In this document: positions 15,044-22,183 of the stretch, piece by piece
Layout of the letters: the number at the start of each line of letters is the position of its first letter
Numbering within the stretch: the first letter of the stretch is position 1
DNA from: an uncultured Duganella sp.
GTDB taxonomy: Bacteria > Pseudomonadota > Gammaproteobacteria > Burkholderiales > Burkholderiaceae
NCBI GenBank assembly: GCA_946482635.1
Contig: CAMLSG010000062.1
Location: 1 to 25,392, forward strand
DNA length: 25,392 bases
Direction of reading: 5' to 3'
The notes under the pieces: model-generated
The model's input: only the letters and a program-made list of their open reading frames with translations
Told to the model about the DNA's origin: nothing
The model's database searches: none
Made by a program: the position numbers and the translations under genes

Positions 15044-16801
15044 TCAGAACTCCGCCCATTCGCATGCGCCATCCTGCACCACGGCTGCTTTGCTGCGGGC
15101 GCGCGGGGGAATAGCGTGCTGGCGGGGCGCAGGTTGCGGCAGGGCTGTGCGGGTGGTGGATTTTGCTGCGGGCGCCGGGCGGGCAGCCTTGATGCGCTGC
15201 GGTGCGGCAGCCACCGTGATGGCGGCACTGGTTGCCGCCTTGTGCAAGGTGAACACCGCCACCAGTTCGGACAACTGGCTGGCCTGCGACTGCAGCGATT
15301 CAGCCGCGGCGGCAGCTTCCTCGACCAGCGCAGCATTCTGCTGCGTCACATGGTCCATCTCGGAGATGGCCTGGTTGACCTGGTCGATGCCGGTCGATTG
15401 CTCGGCGCTGGCGGCCGAAATGTCCGCCATGATATCGCTCACGCTGGCAATGCTGGCCACCACTTCGTCCATGGTGCGGCCGGCCTGGTCCACCAGTTTG
15501 CTGCCGCTTTCCGCGCAGGCCACCGAGTTCTCGATCAGCGCCTTGATTTCCTTGGCCGCGTCGGCGGAGCGGTGCGCCAGCGTGCGCACTTCGTTCGCCA
15601 CCACGGCAAAGCCGCGTCCCTGGTCGCCGGCACGCGCTGCTTCCACCGCAGCATTCAGGGCCAGGATATTGGTCTGGAAGGCGATGCTGTCGATGACCGA
15701 AATAATATCGACAACCCGTTTCGAGGCTTCGTTGATGGCGCCCATGGTATCGACGACCTGCGCCACCACGGCGCCGCCGCGCGTCGCCACCTCCGACGCC
15801 GAGGCGGCCAGCTGGTTGGCCTGGCGCGCATTGTCGGCATTCTGGCGCACGGTGGAAGTCAGCTCTTCCATCGACGAGGCGGTTTCCTCCAGCGAGCCGG
15901 CCTGCTGTTCGGTGCGCGAGGACAGGTCCTGGTTGCCGGCGGCGATCTGCTGGGTGGCCGTGGCGATGGTTTCCGTGCCGCTGCGCACCTGGCCCACGAT
16001 TTGCGCCAGGCTGTCGCGCATGCGGCCCAGGGCAAACAGCATGCTCGACTTGTCGTTTGGTTTGGTGCGGATGTCGACCGCAAGGTCGCCGCCGGCAATG
16101 CGTTCGGCTATCGCTGCGGCATCGGCGGGTTCGCCGCCCAGCTGCCGCAGCAGGCCGCGTGTGATCCAGGCGCCCAGGCCCAGCCCCATCAGCGCGCTGC
16201 CGGCGACCAGCATGATCATGAAATTGCGGCTCGACTGGTACAGGTCGACCGAGGCGCGTGCGGCCTCGGCAGCGTTTTTCTCCTTCATGCGCGCCAGTTC
16301 CGACATGCGGTCATCGGCCGAGTTGGAAATGCTGGCCATCGAGCCCAGCACGTAGTTCACCAGCTCGCGATTTTCCTGCAGCGGCTCGGCCCGCGCGCGG
16401 CGCATCGCTTCCTGCACGCCCTTGTCGTAAGCCTCCAGTTCGCTGTTCAGCTTGGCCAGCAGCTCGCGCCCCTGCGGCGAGAAGAAGCGCTTGTCAGCTT
16501 CGGCCAGGTTGGCGCGCATCTCGCTGCGGCCGGTTTCGATGCGGGCCAGGTATTTGTCGCGTTCCTGCTCGCTGGAGGCCAGCAGCAAACCGCGCAGGGA
16601 GCGGCCAATGAATACCAGGTTGATATTGGCTTCCTTGATATACGACAGGCCCAGCAATTCGCGCTCGTAGACACGCTCGCCCATCGCGTTCATCTTGCTC
16701 ATGTTCACAATGCCAATGCCGGCCACCAGGGCGCCTACCAGGGCAATGATGGCAAAGCCGCTGAGCAAGCGGGTGCCGACTTTCATCTGATGCAGTTTCA
16801 T
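15044..16801 (-). CDS. Methyl-accepting chemotaxis protein with 4HB-type sensor
   Basis: 585 residues from the ATG at 16799-16801. I chose this start because [16 protein letters not shown] is the usual beginning of this family and GGAGAG precedes it; an upstream ATG at 16826-16828 overlaps the cheW stop (ATGA) and would add nine residues. First membrane helix about 8-34, periplasmic four-helix-bundle sensor to about 190, second helix [25 protein letters not shown] ([11 protein letters not shown]...[10 protein letters not shown]), methylation helices ([21 protein letters not shown]) and the invariant tip [22 protein letters not shown] flexible Ala/Pro/Lys linker ends with EWAEF, matching the x-W-x-x-F tether for CheR/CheB. 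Ligand unknown. Partner of the adjacent CheW. Confidence 0.95.
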   Translation of the reverse strand: MKLHQMKVGTRLLSGFAIIALVGALVAGIGIVNMSKMNAMGERVYERELLGLSYIKEANINLVFIGRSLRGLLLASSEQERDKYLARIETGRSEMRANLAEADKRFFSPQGRELLAKLNSELEAYDKGVQEAMRRARAEPLQENRELVNYVLGSMASISNSADDRMSELARMKEKNAAEAARASVDLYQSSRNFMIMLVAGSALMGLGLGAWITRGLLRQLGGEPADAAAIAERIAGGDLAVDIRTKPNDKSSMLFALGRMRDSLAQIVGQVRSGTETIATATQQIAAGNQDLSSRTEQQAGSLEETASSMEELTSTVRQNADNARQANQLAASASEVATRGGAVVAQVVDTMGAINEASKRVVDIISVIDSIAFQTNILALNAAVEAARAGDQGRGFAVVANEVRTLAHRSADAAKEIKALIENSVACAESGSKLVDQAGRTMDEVVASIASVSDIMADISAASAEQSTGIDQVNQAISEMDHVTQQNAALVEEAAAAAESLQSQASQLSELVAVFTLHKAATSAAITVAAAPQRIKAARPAPAAKSTTRTALPQPAPRQHAIPPRARSKAAVVQDGACEWAEF

Positions 16802-16824
16802 CTGGGTCTCTCCACGAGTTGGGT

Positions 16825-17292
16825 TCATGCCGCCTGCGGAAGCGGGGCGGAAGCAATGACATCGGCAAGCAGCGTGGACAGGTCGGTCAGTTGCAGCAGT
16901 CGCTCGTCCACGGTAGCGATGCCGGTCAGGTAGTCCTGGCGCAAGTTGCGGCCGCCGGTGGGCGGCGGTTTGACCTGTTCGGCCTGCAGGCTGACCACGT
17001 CGGACACGCTGTCGACGACAATGCCGACCTGCTGGCTGCCGACGGCCAGCACGATCACCACGGTAAATTCGTTATAGCTGGCTTCGCCCATGCCGAGCTT
17101 CAGGCGCAGGTCGACAATTGGCACGATCTGGCCGCGCAGGTTGACCACGCCCTTCAGGAAATCCGGTGCATTGGCCAGGCGCGTCACCGCGCCATAGCCG
17201 CGCAACTCGCGCACGGCCTGGATGTCGATGCCAAATTCTTCCGCACCAAGGTGGAAGGCCAGTACTTCGGAGTGTTCGGTCGGATGTGCCAT
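16825..17292 (-). CDS. cheW: CheW chemotaxis coupling protein
   Basis: 155 residues from the ATG at 17290-17292, preceded by GAGGAAACC; a longer open frame upstream is not family-like. Links chemoreceptors to the CheA kinase in the cytoplasmic signalling array. The sequence is a single CheW domain: [22 protein letters not shown], the receptor/CheA-binding [13 protein letters not shown], and the second SH3-like lobe [23 protein letters not shown]. It is directly upstream of the chemoreceptor gene with only a 23-bp gap (or a 4-bp overlap for the longer receptor start). No cheA, cheY, cheR or cheB is in the window, so this is a satellite pair feeding a core set elsewhere. Confidence 0.95.
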   Translation of the reverse strand: MAHPTEHSEVLAFHLGAEEFGIDIQAVRELRGYGAVTRLANAPDFLKGVVNLRGQIVPIVDLRLKLGMGEASYNEFTVVIVLAVGSQQVGIVVDSVSDVVSLQAEQVKPPPTGGRNLRQDYLTGIATVDERLLQLTDLSTLLADVIASAPLPQAA

Positions 17293-17515
17293 GGTTTCCT
17301 CGTCCGGCAGGCGAGCGAAGGCAATCCGGCAGCGGATGCGGCTCGCAGTCAATGTGTCTGGAATTGCAGGTGTCGGCGGAAGCAGGGCCGATTGACGAGT
17401 TGCCAAGATGGCGCGGCCGGGGTGGCCGTGCAGCAACTACAGGAAGGAGTCTAGCCGCGAAATTGCGCGATAAATCCTCCAATTGTCACAGTGGAAGATT
17501 TGCGACAGTTGGGAA

Positions 17516-17545
17516 CTGCGGCCGGCTGCATCCGGCCGGCCGCAG
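17516..17545 (-). terminator. GC-rich hairpin after the LivK-like gene
   Basis: CTGCGGCCGG pairs perfectly with CCGGCCGCAG (10 bp) 16 bp past the stop of the 17562-18686 gene. No T run follows on the minus strand, so it may be a weak terminator or mRNA end stabiliser. Confidence 0.4.
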
Positions 17546-17561
17546 GCGAAGCGGGTGCTTC

Positions 17562-18686
17562 TCAGTAGCTTGCGATGGCGGCCGGCTGGCCGTTCTTGAA
17601 ACTGAAGATGGTCACTGGCGAGGACTTCATGTCGCCCTTGGCATCGAAGGCGTAAGTGCCGGATACGCCCTTGTAGCTGCCGGCGGAAATATCGGCGCCG
17701 ACTTTGGCCGGATCGATCGAGTTCACCTTCTGCATCGAGGCGGCGTACATCAGCACTGCATCGTAGTAGGCCGATGCATAGACATCAGGTTCGGCATTGA
17801 AGCGCTTCTTGAACTTGGCCTTGAAGGCAGGGCCGGAAGCAGCTTTCTCCAGCAACGCGCCGCCTTGTGCGCACAGCACGTTCTCGCCGACTGCGTCGCC
17901 GCCCAGCTTGCCCATCTCCGCGGTGCAGATGGTGTCGCCGCCCAGCAGCTTGGCCTGGATGCCCAGCTGCTTCATCTGGCGCGCCATCGGAGCGCCTTGC
18001 GGCGCGTAGCCGCCGAAGAACACGGCCTGCACGTTCTTCGATTTCAGCTTGGTCAGGATGGCGGTGAAGTCGACCGCCTTGTCGGTGGTGTATTCGTGGC
18101 CGGCAACCTGCAGGCCGGAAGTGCGCGCCTGCTTCTTGAATTCTTCCGCCAGCCCCTGGCCGAAGGCAGTACGGTCGTCGATCACGGCGACATTCTTGAC
18201 CTTCAGCTCATTGGCGGCATACAGCGCCATCTTGGAGCCGAGCTGGGTGTCGCTGGCGTTGATGCGAAAGATTCCCTTGTAACCTTGTTGCGTTAACTTC
18301 GGGTTGGTTGCCACCGGAGCGATCAGGGCGCCGGCTTCGTTATAGATGCGCGAGGCTGGAATGGCGACACCGGAGTTGTACGGGCCGACCACGTATTTGA
18401 CGCCGGCATCGGCCAGCTTCTGCGCGGCGGAGACGCCGGCTTTCGGGTCGCCCTGGTCGTCCTCCGACATCAGTTCGAACTTGATCTTCTTGCCGCCGAC
18501 GGTGATTGGCTTGGCGTTCAGCTCTTCGACGGCCAGGCGGGCGCCGTTTTCGTTGTCCTTGCCGGAAAACGCTTGTGCGCCGGACAGTGGGCCGCTATGG
18601 CCGATCTTTACCACCACGTCCTGCGCGCAGGCGCCAGCGGCCATTGCCAGCAGCGCCACTGCGCTTACCGAGTGCTTCAGCTTCAT
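17562..18686 (-). CDS. Branched-chain amino acid ABC transporter substrate-binding protein (LivJ/LivK-like)
   Basis: 374 residues from the ATG at 18684-18686 (GGGAGA upstream), which begins a signal peptide ending ...GACA-Q. The mature protein is a full Peripla_BP_6 fold: VVVKIGHSGPLSGAQAFSGKDNENGARLAVEELN, EDDQGDPKAGVSAAQKLADAGVKYVVGPYNSGVAIPAS, and VAVIDDRTAFGQGLAEEFKK. It binds branched-chain or related amino acids in the periplasm and passes them to a LivHMGF-type permease. No permease or ATPase genes are near, so it is an orphan binding protein that presumably shares a transporter encoded elsewhere. It has its own promoter (18718-18745). Exact ligand not predictable. Confidence 0.93.
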   Translation of the reverse strand: MKLKHSVSAVALLAMAAGACAQDVVVKIGHSGPLSGAQAFSGKDNENGARLAVEELNAKPITVGGKKIKFELMSEDDQGDPKAGVSAAQKLADAGVKYVVGPYNSGVAIPASRIYNEAGALIAPVATNPKLTQQGYKGIFRINASDTQLGSKMALYAANELKVKNVAVIDDRTAFGQGLAEEFKKQARTSGLQVAGHEYTTDKAVDFTAILTKLKSKNVQAVFFGGYAPQGAPMARQMKQLGIQAKLLGGDTICTAEMGKLGGDAVGENVLCAQGGALLEKAASGPAFKAKFKKRFNAEPDVYASAYYDAVLMYAASMQKVNSIDPAKVGADISAGSYKGVSGTYAFDAKGDMKSSPVTIFSFKNGQPAAIASY

Positions 18687-18717
18687 CGAAGGGTCTCCCT
18701 TGGTTGTCGATGGCGTG

Positions 18718-18745
18718 ATTATCCACAATCCGGGCGGCGCGGCAA
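18718..18745 (-). promoter_or_regulatory. Promoter of the LivK-like gene
   Basis: On the minus strand TTGCCG (18740-18745) and GATAAT (18718-18723) are 16 bp apart, 31 bp upstream of the ATG. Matches are 4/6 and 5/6 to sigma-70. It lies in the 70-bp gap after the preceding binding-protein gene, so the two need not share a transcript. Confidence 0.55.
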
Positions 18746-18756
18746 GCCGCAGCGCA

Positions 18757-19554
18757 TCATGAAGCCCGGGGAGGCCTGGCGAGGGAGGCGCGCTTTTGCT
18801 GCTTGGCGAGGGCGGCGTTGATGCGTTCGATCAGGCCGTCGTCCTTGCCCTTTGAAATAGCGAAGTATTGCTGGTTCTCGGCCTGCACGGGGCGCGGCAG
18901 TACACTGAGCGTCAGCCCCGGCGGCAGCTGCAGTTCCCTTGCCAGCGGGGCGGCGAAGGCGCGCAATTCGGCTTCCACTTCTGCCGCATTCTGCCAGTCA
19001 GGCTGGAAAAGCAGCACAGCGTCCACCCGCTTCAGCAGGAGGCGCCGCAGGCGTATGGCCCGGGAAGGGATGTCGTCTTCCACACGAAACAATTTGTTAC
19101 GCGATTGTTCGAATTCTTCGCCGTATCCATAGCCGTGGATGGCGCCGACGGTCTTGCCTTTCAGGTCGGCCAGCGATTCGAAGGCAAAGGTGGCGTCGCT
19201 GCGGGTGACGATCCACAAGGTATTGCTGGCGACCGGTTCGCTGTAGTGCAGGTCGCGCAACCGATCCGGATTCTTGGGCAGGCCGAATACCAGGCCGGCC
19301 CCGTTGCGGGCATTGCGTTCGGCGCGCGCCCAGGGATACATGCGGAGCTGGAACTTCACGCCGAGTTCAGCCTCCAGGTAGCCGAACAGCTCTTGCTGCC
19401 AGGCGCGCAGCGGTTTGACTTTCCCGTTCGGGTCCAGCGCTTCACCGACAATCAGCGTGATCGGCTGCGGCTCGGCCCGGGCGGACATGCCGAGGGCGCT
19501 GGCCAGCAGCAGGGGGACGGTGCGCAGCAGGCGGCGGCGGATGGCGGAACTCAT
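18757..19554 (-). CDS. Periplasmic solute-binding protein, SBP_bac_3 type
   Basis: 265 residues. Signal peptide with Arg-rich start (MSSAIRRRLLRTVPLLLASALGMSARA-E). The mature part resembles family 3 extracellular solute-binding proteins: ITLIVGEALDPNGKVKPLRAWQQELFGYLEAELGVKFQLRMYPWARAERNARNG, an ASNTLWIVTR strand, and LADLKGKTVGAIHGYGYGEEFEQ. The PWARAER variant is common in betaproteobacterial orphan binding proteins that are not part of a transporter operon. Ligand unknown, possibly polar amino acids. No ribosome site is evident before the ATG. No membrane component neighbours it. Confidence 0.85.
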   Translation of the reverse strand: MSSAIRRRLLRTVPLLLASALGMSARAEPQPITLIVGEALDPNGKVKPLRAWQQELFGYLEAELGVKFQLRMYPWARAERNARNGAGLVFGLPKNPDRLRDLHYSEPVASNTLWIVTRSDATFAFESLADLKGKTVGAIHGYGYGEEFEQSRNKLFRVEDDIPSRAIRLRRLLLKRVDAVLLFQPDWQNAAEVEAELRAFAAPLARELQLPPGLTLSVLPRPVQAENQQYFAISKGKDDGLIERINAALAKQQKRASLARPPRAS

Positions 19555-19636
19555 GCAGCTGATTATGCGGCTGGCTGACGCGGAGGGCTAGCACGATACA
19601 GCTCAGTTGGTGTGCTTGAGCAACGCACCTTTACAT

Positions 19637-21772
19637 TCAAGCATTGTTGTCAATCCGGCTGCCCGGAGCCGGCGCTGCCGGGGCGCCTGGCGCTGGCGGA
19701 GCAGCGGGTGTAGCGGGTGTAGCGGGAGCGGCCCGGCCGCCGCGCGCGCCGCCAGCCAGCGCGCCTTCGCCCGGCGTCCCGGCGCCAGCAGCACCGCTGC
19801 CGGGGCTGTTGCCCGGCTGTCCACCGGCGCCGGCATTGCGGCCCGCAGCCGATTCTGCTGAACGCTGAACGGGGCGCGACTGGACGGGAGCTACCGGGGT
19901 GGTGGCTGGCACGGCTACCGGGGCGGGTACCGGTTCGATGGCGGGGGCGGCGGCTGGCGGGCGACCGGCTGCGGCAGCGATATCGCCGGTGCGGTAGGCC
20001 GCCACGGCGGCGGCAATCGCAGGGTCGGCGGCTTGCAGGCGTTGCGCTTGCGGCGAAGTGGGCGCGGCGGCGCGGCGCGCTGCCTCGGCAGCCAAGGCGG
20101 CAGCTGCGCCGGCTTCTTGCGCCGCGGCGGCAGCAGCGCTTGCGCCGGCCGTGGTCGCGCCCGGCTGGGCAATGCCAGTGCCCGCGGCGGGGCCCGGTCC
20201 AGGGCCGGTGGCAATGCCGCTTGCGGTTGCCCCGCTGACTTGCGGACCGGCCGCGCTGACCGCCGCCTCCGGCGGGCGGATCGCGGTGTTGCCTGGCGGG
20301 ACGGCGCCAGGCGGCGCGGCCGGTACGCCCGCGGCCGCCGGGTTGGGCGGGGCTCCCGGCGGGGCAATGGCAGCGTTGCTGGTCAAGGTGGCAGCAGCTT
20401 GCGCAGCAGCCTGGGCTTCGCGCAAGGCTTGGCGGCGGGCCTCGAGAAGGTCTGCAGCTTGCTCAGCAGCTACATCGCGTGCGGTGTCGCGGGCTTCTTC
20501 CAGGCGCTGGGCGGTCAGGCGGTCTTGCAGGGAAAGTGCGTCAGTTGTGGCAGCGGCCAAGGCGCGCTCGTTTTCATCGGCGGTGCGCCTTGCCTGGGCC
20601 GCCGTGGCGTCAGTTTGTGCCTGTCGCGTGCGTGTGGCGTTGGTCGCGGCTTGTTCGGCCCGTAGTTCTTGCGCGGCAGCTGTCGCACGCTGTTCTGGCG
20701 TTGGCGTTGGGGCTGCGTTGGCGCTTGCTGCGGCGTTCCCGGTTGCACCGGCCTGCGCCGGTGGAACAGCTTCGCCAACCGTCACCGTCAGCGTGGGATT
20801 GGGGAGGCCTGCCGTGGTGCCGGCCTGGCCGGGCTGGGCGCTGCCGGCGGCAGTGCCTTGAGGCGAGGCATTGGCAGTGCTGGCAGCCTGCTGGCGGGCC
20901 AGTGCCAGCCGGGCGGCGACCAGTTCTTCCGCTTCTGCAGTTTCGGCTTGCTCGGCGACCAGGCGGCGCGCGGTATCCAGACGGTCGGCTGCCGCGCGTT
21001 CGGCCTGGGTACGGCCGAGCTGGTTGGCTTCCGCTTCCAGCAGGGCGGCGCGGCGTGCGGCGTCGAGGCGGTCGGCCAACGCCTGGGCGGCCAGGTCTTC
21101 TTCCCGGGTACTTTGCAATTGCCGCGTTTCCGCGGCCTGTGCCTCGGCAGCACGCTGCTGCTGGGTATCTTCCAGTTGATTGGCGGCCAGCGCCTCGCTG
21201 GCAATGCGCCGTGTCTCGGCCGCCTGTTCAGCAGCAATACGCTGCTGAGTCGCAAGGTCTGCCAGGTTGGGGGACGCCGTCGCCCCGGTGTCCTCGGCGC
21301 CTGCCAGTGCCAATGCAGCGGCGTCAGGCTGGGTGGTGGCGGCAGCGTCGGCCACGGCTCCGACAGCGGCGCCGAGTCCCGCGATGGCGCGCTGCGGCGC
21401 CGCATTGAATGCAGCAGCCAGCGCGCCGTCGTCCGCCGACAGCGTACCGCCGCTGGCAACGTTGATTCCTGCTTGCCCAAGCGCAGCCTGTTGCGAAGTC
21501 AGCACGGCCGCCAGGGTGGCGGGAGCGTTGTCATTCATGTTCTCCACCACCTGCCGGGCCGCTGCTGCAAATGCCGCTGCATCGCCACCCGACGCTGCCA
21601 GCTCGCGCAAGCGCCGCTGCGCCAGCACCAGGTTGGACAGGAATAGCCCAAGCGAGGACACCGAAGGCGTCGTATTGGCGGGCGACGGAGTAGCTGCGGC
21701 AGGCGCTACACGGTCTCCCAGCGTTGCCGGCGTGACCGTGGTGGCGCTCGTGACAGGGTCGATAGGAATCAC
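19637..21772 (-). CDS. Very Ala-rich, partly coiled-coil protein of unknown function
   Basis: 711 residues from GTG at 21770-21772, preceded by AAAGGTG; a frame extending to 21841 lacks a ribosome site. No recognised family. Residues about 40-170 are Ala-rich and mildly helical (LGLFLSNLVLAQRRLRELAASG, NDNAPATLAAVLTSQQAALGQAG). About 170-310 is a charged coiled coil with repeating units of the form RxAAEQAAETRRIASEA / RAAEAQAAETRQLQSTRE / ALADRLDAARRAALLEAEANQLG / ADRLDTARRLVAEQAET. A Pro/Gly/Thr/Ala linker follows, then a second coiled coil (about 350-460), and a long low-complexity Ala/Pro/Gly tail ending SRIDNNA. No signal peptide or membrane helix is seen. Third-base GC bias and the consistent repeat pattern in this frame only support real coding. 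Cytoplasmic scaffold is one guess; I do not assign a function. Confidence 0.75.
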   Translation of the reverse strand: MIPIDPVTSATTVTPATLGDRVAPAAATPSPANTTPSVSSLGLFLSNLVLAQRRLRELAASGGDAAAFAAAARQVVENMNDNAPATLAAVLTSQQAALGQAGINVASGGTLSADDGALAAAFNAAPQRAIAGLGAAVGAVADAAATTQPDAAALALAGAEDTGATASPNLADLATQQRIAAEQAAETRRIASEALAANQLEDTQQQRAAEAQAAETRQLQSTREEDLAAQALADRLDAARRAALLEAEANQLGRTQAERAAADRLDTARRLVAEQAETAEAEELVAARLALARQQAASTANASPQGTAAGSAQPGQAGTTAGLPNPTLTVTVGEAVPPAQAGATGNAAASANAAPTPTPEQRATAAAQELRAEQAATNATRTRQAQTDATAAQARRTADENERALAAATTDALSLQDRLTAQRLEEARDTARDVAAEQAADLLEARRQALREAQAAAQAAATLTSNAAIAPPGAPPNPAAAGVPAAPPGAVPPGNTAIRPPEAAVSAAGPQVSGATASGIATGPGPGPAAGTGIAQPGATTAGASAAAAAAQEAGAAAALAAEAARRAAAPTSPQAQRLQAADPAIAAAVAAYRTGDIAAAAGRPPAAAPAIEPVPAPVAVPATTPVAPVQSRPVQRSAESAAGRNAGAGGQPGNSPGSGAAGAGTPGEGALAGGARGGRAAPATPATPAAPPAPGAPAAPAPGSRIDNNA

Positions 21773-21792
21773 GCTGCACCTTTCAACAGGGA

Positions 21793-21805
21793 CAACCTCA
21801 GGTTG
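21793..21805. repeat. 13-bp palindrome in the divergent region before the Ala-rich gene
   Basis: CAACCT and AGGTTG flank one C, a perfect inverted repeat 21 bp upstream of the GTG start on the minus strand. A related half (CAACCTGAA) recurs about 80 bp away near the DUF883 ribosome site. It may be an operator or a leader hairpin. The rest of the 135-bp intergenic region shows no convincing -35/-10 pair. Confidence 0.35.
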
Positions 21806-21907
21806 CCAGAAATCGCAGGCGCACATCGTTAGGTGGCGCACGGTGGATGCAGGCGTGCAGCCTTATCTTGACCCTTCCACTGCAACCTGAACGATGAGGA
21901 CCCAATC

Positions 21908-22168
21908 ATGGACAACAACATCACCCGCAGCGACAACCCGGCCAAAGACCTGCGCGCCGGCATGCACAGCACGATTGATAAAGTCGCCGACAACATCACT
22001 AGTATCACCGACCAGGTGGGCGCCAAAGGCGACCAGTTGAACGCTGCCTATAAGCGCTTCGCCGAATCCGGCCGCAATTACGTGCGCCAGAGCCCCGGCA
22101 AGTCGCTGCTGGTTGCACTGGCCGCAGGCTACGCCGTTTCCAAGCTGCTCGGTTCGCGCAAGCATTGA
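21908..22168 (+). CDS. ElaB/YqjD/DUF883-family membrane-anchored stress protein
   Basis: 86 residues. A soluble helical part (about 10-60) contains the family pattern of spaced small and charged residues (IDKVADNITSITDQVGAKGDQLNAAYKRFAESGRNYVRQSPGKS), followed by one C-terminal membrane helix (LLVALAAGYAVSKLLGSRKH) with the Gly-rich, Lys/Arg-ended form typical of DUF883 proteins. E. coli YqjD and ElaB attach to the inner membrane by this tail and bind ribosomes in stationary phase. A good ribosome site (TGAGGA) precedes the ATG. The catalase gene starts 15 bp after the stop, so they are very probably co-transcribed, fitting a general-stress unit. Confidence 0.87.
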   Translation: MDNNITRSDNPAKDLRAGMHSTIDKVADNITSITDQVGAKGDQLNAAYKRFAESGRNYVRQSPGKSLLVALAAGYAVSKLLGSRKH

Positions 22169-22183
22169 GCCGGGGAGCGTGCC

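Noticed and set aside
17293..17436. Longer CheW start at 17436
   Set aside because: The added 48 residues do not look like CheW, and a strong ribosome site precedes the ATG at 17292.
20745..20764. Perfect CACCGGC/GCCGGTG hairpin
   Set aside because: It lies within the Ala-rich coding sequence, where Gly/Ala/Pro codons of GC-rich genomes readily create such stems.
19644..21890. Several plus-strand open frames within the Ala-rich gene (for example 20058-20861 and 20669-21646)
   Set aside because: They are also Ala/Arg/Gly-rich and without recognisable domains, so the region is ambiguous. The minus-strand frame is much longer, has a ribosome site and a consistent heptad-like repeat structure, so I kept only that one.
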